From the NCBI GenBank assembly GCA_031285295.1, contig JAITWK010000037.1:53219-117218 (forward strand): a stretch of 64,000 bases of DNA, given 5' to 3'. The position numbers and the translations under genes were made by a program. Origin of the DNA: Deltaproteobacteria bacterium (GTDB taxonomy: Bacteria; Desulfobacterota; Desulfovibrionia; Desulfovibrionales; Desulfovibrionaceae). Positions 62,598 through 64,000 of this stretch are shown here, piece by piece (within the stretch, counting starts at the first letter, position 1; the number at the start of each line of letters is the position of its first letter). Under the pieces are notes generated by a model. The model ran no database searches, was not told the DNA's origin, and was given only the letters and a program-made list of their open reading frames with translations.

Positions 62598-63052
62598 TTG
62601 AAGTTGAGACCCGGCTGGGGAAACAAAAAGTGGCTCTGGACAGAATCATTCGTTTCCCCAAGGGTTTAATCGGCTATGAAAACATGCGCGATTTCGCCTT
62701 GCTGCAAATTCGCGATGGCGTGCCTTTTCTGGTGCTGCAAAGCCTGGACGACCCCACTTTCGGATTGATGGTGGCCGACCCTTACAGCTTTATCGAAGAT
62801 TTCAGCGTGCGCCTGAACGATGCCGAACAAAACATGCTGCATGTGGAGCGCCCGGACCAGGTTTCCGTGCTGGTAACCGTGAGTATTCCGGCTGGACAGC
62901 CCGAAGATACCTGCCTGAACCTGACCGGACCAATCATCATCAACCACGAAGTCAGGCTCGGCCTGCAAGTGGCCCAGTCCGATCCGCAGCAGCCGGGCAA
63001 GGTGTTTTTGCACAAGGGCGGCGTAGCCGAGGAAAAACCAAAAGTTCAGTAA
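62579..63052 (+). CDS. fliW: Flagellar assembly factor FliW
   Basis: This CsrA antagonist and flagellin-binding protein has 157 aa. It shows [36 protein letters not shown], which is the conserved FliW core, and continues with [20 protein letters not shown]. The last 15 residues are a basic tail. It overlaps csrA. A 38-base perfect palindrome follows the stop by 21 bases. The product frees translation when flagellin is secreted. Confidence 0.95.
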   Translation: MAEKNLIEVETRLGKQKVALDRIIRFPKGLIGYENMRDFALLQIRDGVPFLVLQSLDDPTFGLMVADPYSFIEDFSVRLNDAEQNMLHVERPDQVSVLVTVSIPAGQPEDTCLNLTGPIIINHEVRLGLQVAQSDPQQPGKVFLHKGGVAEEKPKVQ

Positions 63053-63073
63053 TAAGAAATTATCTCAAACAAT

Positions 63074-63111
63074 AAATATCCGTGCATTTCACTTGAAATG
63101 CACGGATATTT
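63074..63111. terminator. 38-base perfect palindrome after fliW
   Basis: AAATATCCGTGCATTTCA and its exact complement, with a 2-base centre (CT at 63092-63093), form an 18-bp stem. It could terminate the flagellar transcript or, as a 38-base dyad 33 bases before the next ATG, act as an operator of the toxin-antitoxin pair. Confidence 0.55.
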
Positions 63112-63143
63112 GCTATATATGATGTACAACGGAGGATATTCCG

Positions 63144-63398
63144 ATGGCGGAAACAATCAATGTAACCATACGGCTTGACCGTGAAATCAAAGAAAGTGCC
63201 GAAAACTTATTCGATGGTTTCGGCATGAATCTGTCAACCGCGTTCAATGTCTTTGTCCGTCAATCGCTACGCCAGGGAAAAATTCCTTTTGAAATTTATG
63301 ACCCCTTCTACAGTGATAAAAACCAGGCCCGTCTTGCCCGCTCTATTGCCAACGCCGAAGCGGGGCGAGTAACTGCGCACGAATTGATTGAGGATTAA
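63144..63398 (+). CDS. RelB/DinJ family antitoxin
   Basis: This is an 84-residue ribbon-helix-helix antitoxin. The RHH part is TINVTIRLDREIKESAENLFDGFGMNLSTAFNVFVRQSL, close to DinJ/RelB. The C-terminal helix (KNQARLARSIANAEAGRVTAHELIED) would bind the toxin. GGAGG lies 9 bases before the ATG. The toxin starts 3 bases after the stop. Confidence 0.9.
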   Translation: MAETINVTIRLDREIKESAENLFDGFGMNLSTAFNVFVRQSLRQGKIPFEIYDPFYSDKNQARLARSIANAEAGRVTAHELIED

Positions 63399-63401
63399 AC
63401 C

Positions 63402-63665
63402 ATGCGCAAGGTCTGGACAGATGAAGCCTGGGAAGACTATTTGCGCTGGCAGACCATGGACAAAAAAACCTTAAAACGCATTAATGCCATACTGAAAGAT
63501 ATTGACCGCTCACCATTTTCCGGTATCGGCAAACCGGAGCCTTTGCGATATGCGCACCAAGGATACTGGAGCAGGCGTATTGATGAGGCAAACCGCATTA
63601 TCTACAAAATTAATGATGACCAGATGATTATTGTGCAGTGCGGCTCTCATTACGGCGATTCCTGA
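63402..63665 (+). CDS. YoeB/Txe family mRNA interferase
   Basis: This is an 87-residue RelE-superfamily toxin. The YoeB signature is clear: WTDEAWEDYLRWQTMDKKTLKRIN, then GIGKPEPLRYAHQGYWSRRIDEANRIIYKI and a C-terminal CGSHYGDS with the terminal His-Tyr region that forms the nuclease site. All key residues (Glu46-like, Arg65-like, His-Tyr end) appear present. YoeB normally pairs with YefM; here the partner is RelB/DinJ-like, an uncommon but known kind of swap. It converges on thiD. Confidence 0.88.
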   Translation: MRKVWTDEAWEDYLRWQTMDKKTLKRINAILKDIDRSPFSGIGKPEPLRYAHQGYWSRRIDEANRIIYKINDDQMIIVQCGSHYGDS

Positions 63666-63670
63666 TCTGC

Positions 63671-64000
63671 CTACTGAGGCGCGTTGAAATGCGCGGCCCC
63701 GGCAACAAAGTTAACCGGCCCCGCCCCTATTTTGCCGGGGTGGAAGCTATGCTCCAAAGCTGCGTGCAAAAAGGCCTGTCCTTTGCGCACAGCCTGTTCC
63801 AGATCATAACCCATACCCAAAAAAGTGGCTATAGCTGCCGAAAGCGTGCAGCCGGTGCCATGGTTATTGTTGGTTTCCACCCGCTCATGCTCAAGGGTAA
63901 TGATGCTGCCATCAGGCAGGCAGAGCCAGTCGGTCAGGCTGTTTTCGCGGCTTCCGGCATCGCCCACCTTGAAATGCCCGCCCTTGAGCAGCACGGCTTT
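63671..64000 (-). CDS. thiD: Hydroxymethylpyrimidine (phosphate) kinase ThiD, C-terminal part
   Basis: This is the 3' part of a ribokinase-fold thiamin pathway kinase. The frame is open to base 64000 (110 codons) and reads AVLLKGGHFKVGDA, then the ATP/substrate motif NNNHGTGCTLSAAIATFLGMGYDLEQAV and an AHFNAPQ end. The GTGC loop with catalytic Cys/Asp equivalents fits ThiD. The N-terminal half lies beyond the window. It is convergent with the toxin-antitoxin pair. Confidence 0.88.
   Translation of the reverse strand, partial: KAVLLKGGHFKVGDAGSRENSLTDWLCLPDGSIITLEHERVETNNNHGTGCTLSAAIATFLGMGYDLEQAVRKGQAFLHAALEHSFHPGKIGAGPVNFVAGAAHFNAPQ

Overview
The window looks like a chromosomal segment of a vibrioid, flagellated anaerobe of the Desulfovibrionaceae (Desulfovibrio/Bilophila-like, probably host-associated). 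This is inferred, not proven. The indications are sigma-54 type flagellar promoters, the flgIJ-flgN-flgK-flgL-csrA-fliW order, an M99 helical-cell-shape carboxypeptidase, a TRAP-type solute receptor, and a housekeeping set of moderately high GC. The only strongly AT-rich block is at about 27.1-29.5 kb.

The window opens with the N-terminal part of mutL (minus strand), a small Cys-pair protein and a large MscS channel. A D-proline reductase cluster follows at 3.7-13.1 kb: a divergent sigma-54 activator (prdR-like), prdC, the pyruvoyl proprotein gene prdA, a 72-residue partner, and prdB with an in-frame UGA read as selenocysteine. Next come a PrdE-PrdD fusion, a TSUP permease and proline racemase (prdF). 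Together these would racemise L-proline, reduce D-proline to 5-aminovalerate and feed electrons in through PrdC. The fused PrdE-PrdD protein is a circular permutation of PrdA, cut exactly at PrdA's self-cleavage site.

From 13 to 26.7 kb lie mostly housekeeping genes: rhomboid protease, fxsA, eno, coaX, an M23 peptidase, a TtcA-like PP-loop protein, serS, tRNA-Lys, a decayed DUF4160/DUF2442 pair, a SprA-like protein and argFGH. An AT-rich accessory island (26.7-29.5 kb) carries a single-protein nuclease-helicase (NERD + UvrD type), which is a defence candidate, flanked by gene fragments. An AbrB/PIN toxin-antitoxin pair follows.

From 30 to 50 kb are dnaX-ybaB-recR-tatD (dnaX has an A9 slippage site), parDE, the M99 peptidase, ihfA, a HIT protein, a radical SAM protein, an orphan TRAP receptor and envelope proteins. 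The fabG-acpP-fabF-glyA-dCMP deaminase-ribD-ribE-ribBA-ribH run follows. From 50 to 64 kb are a YhiN flavoprotein, a YitT protein and a 772-residue EF-hand protein. The late flagellar hook-filament junction block, a RelB/YoeB pair and the 3' part of thiD close the window.

A dispersed family of palindromic intergenic repeats (about 70-145 bp; at least seven copies or part-copies at 1.1, 19.0, 39.6, 49.9, 51.7, 56.6 and 60.6 kb) runs through the window. In one case it supplies the start codon region of a gene.
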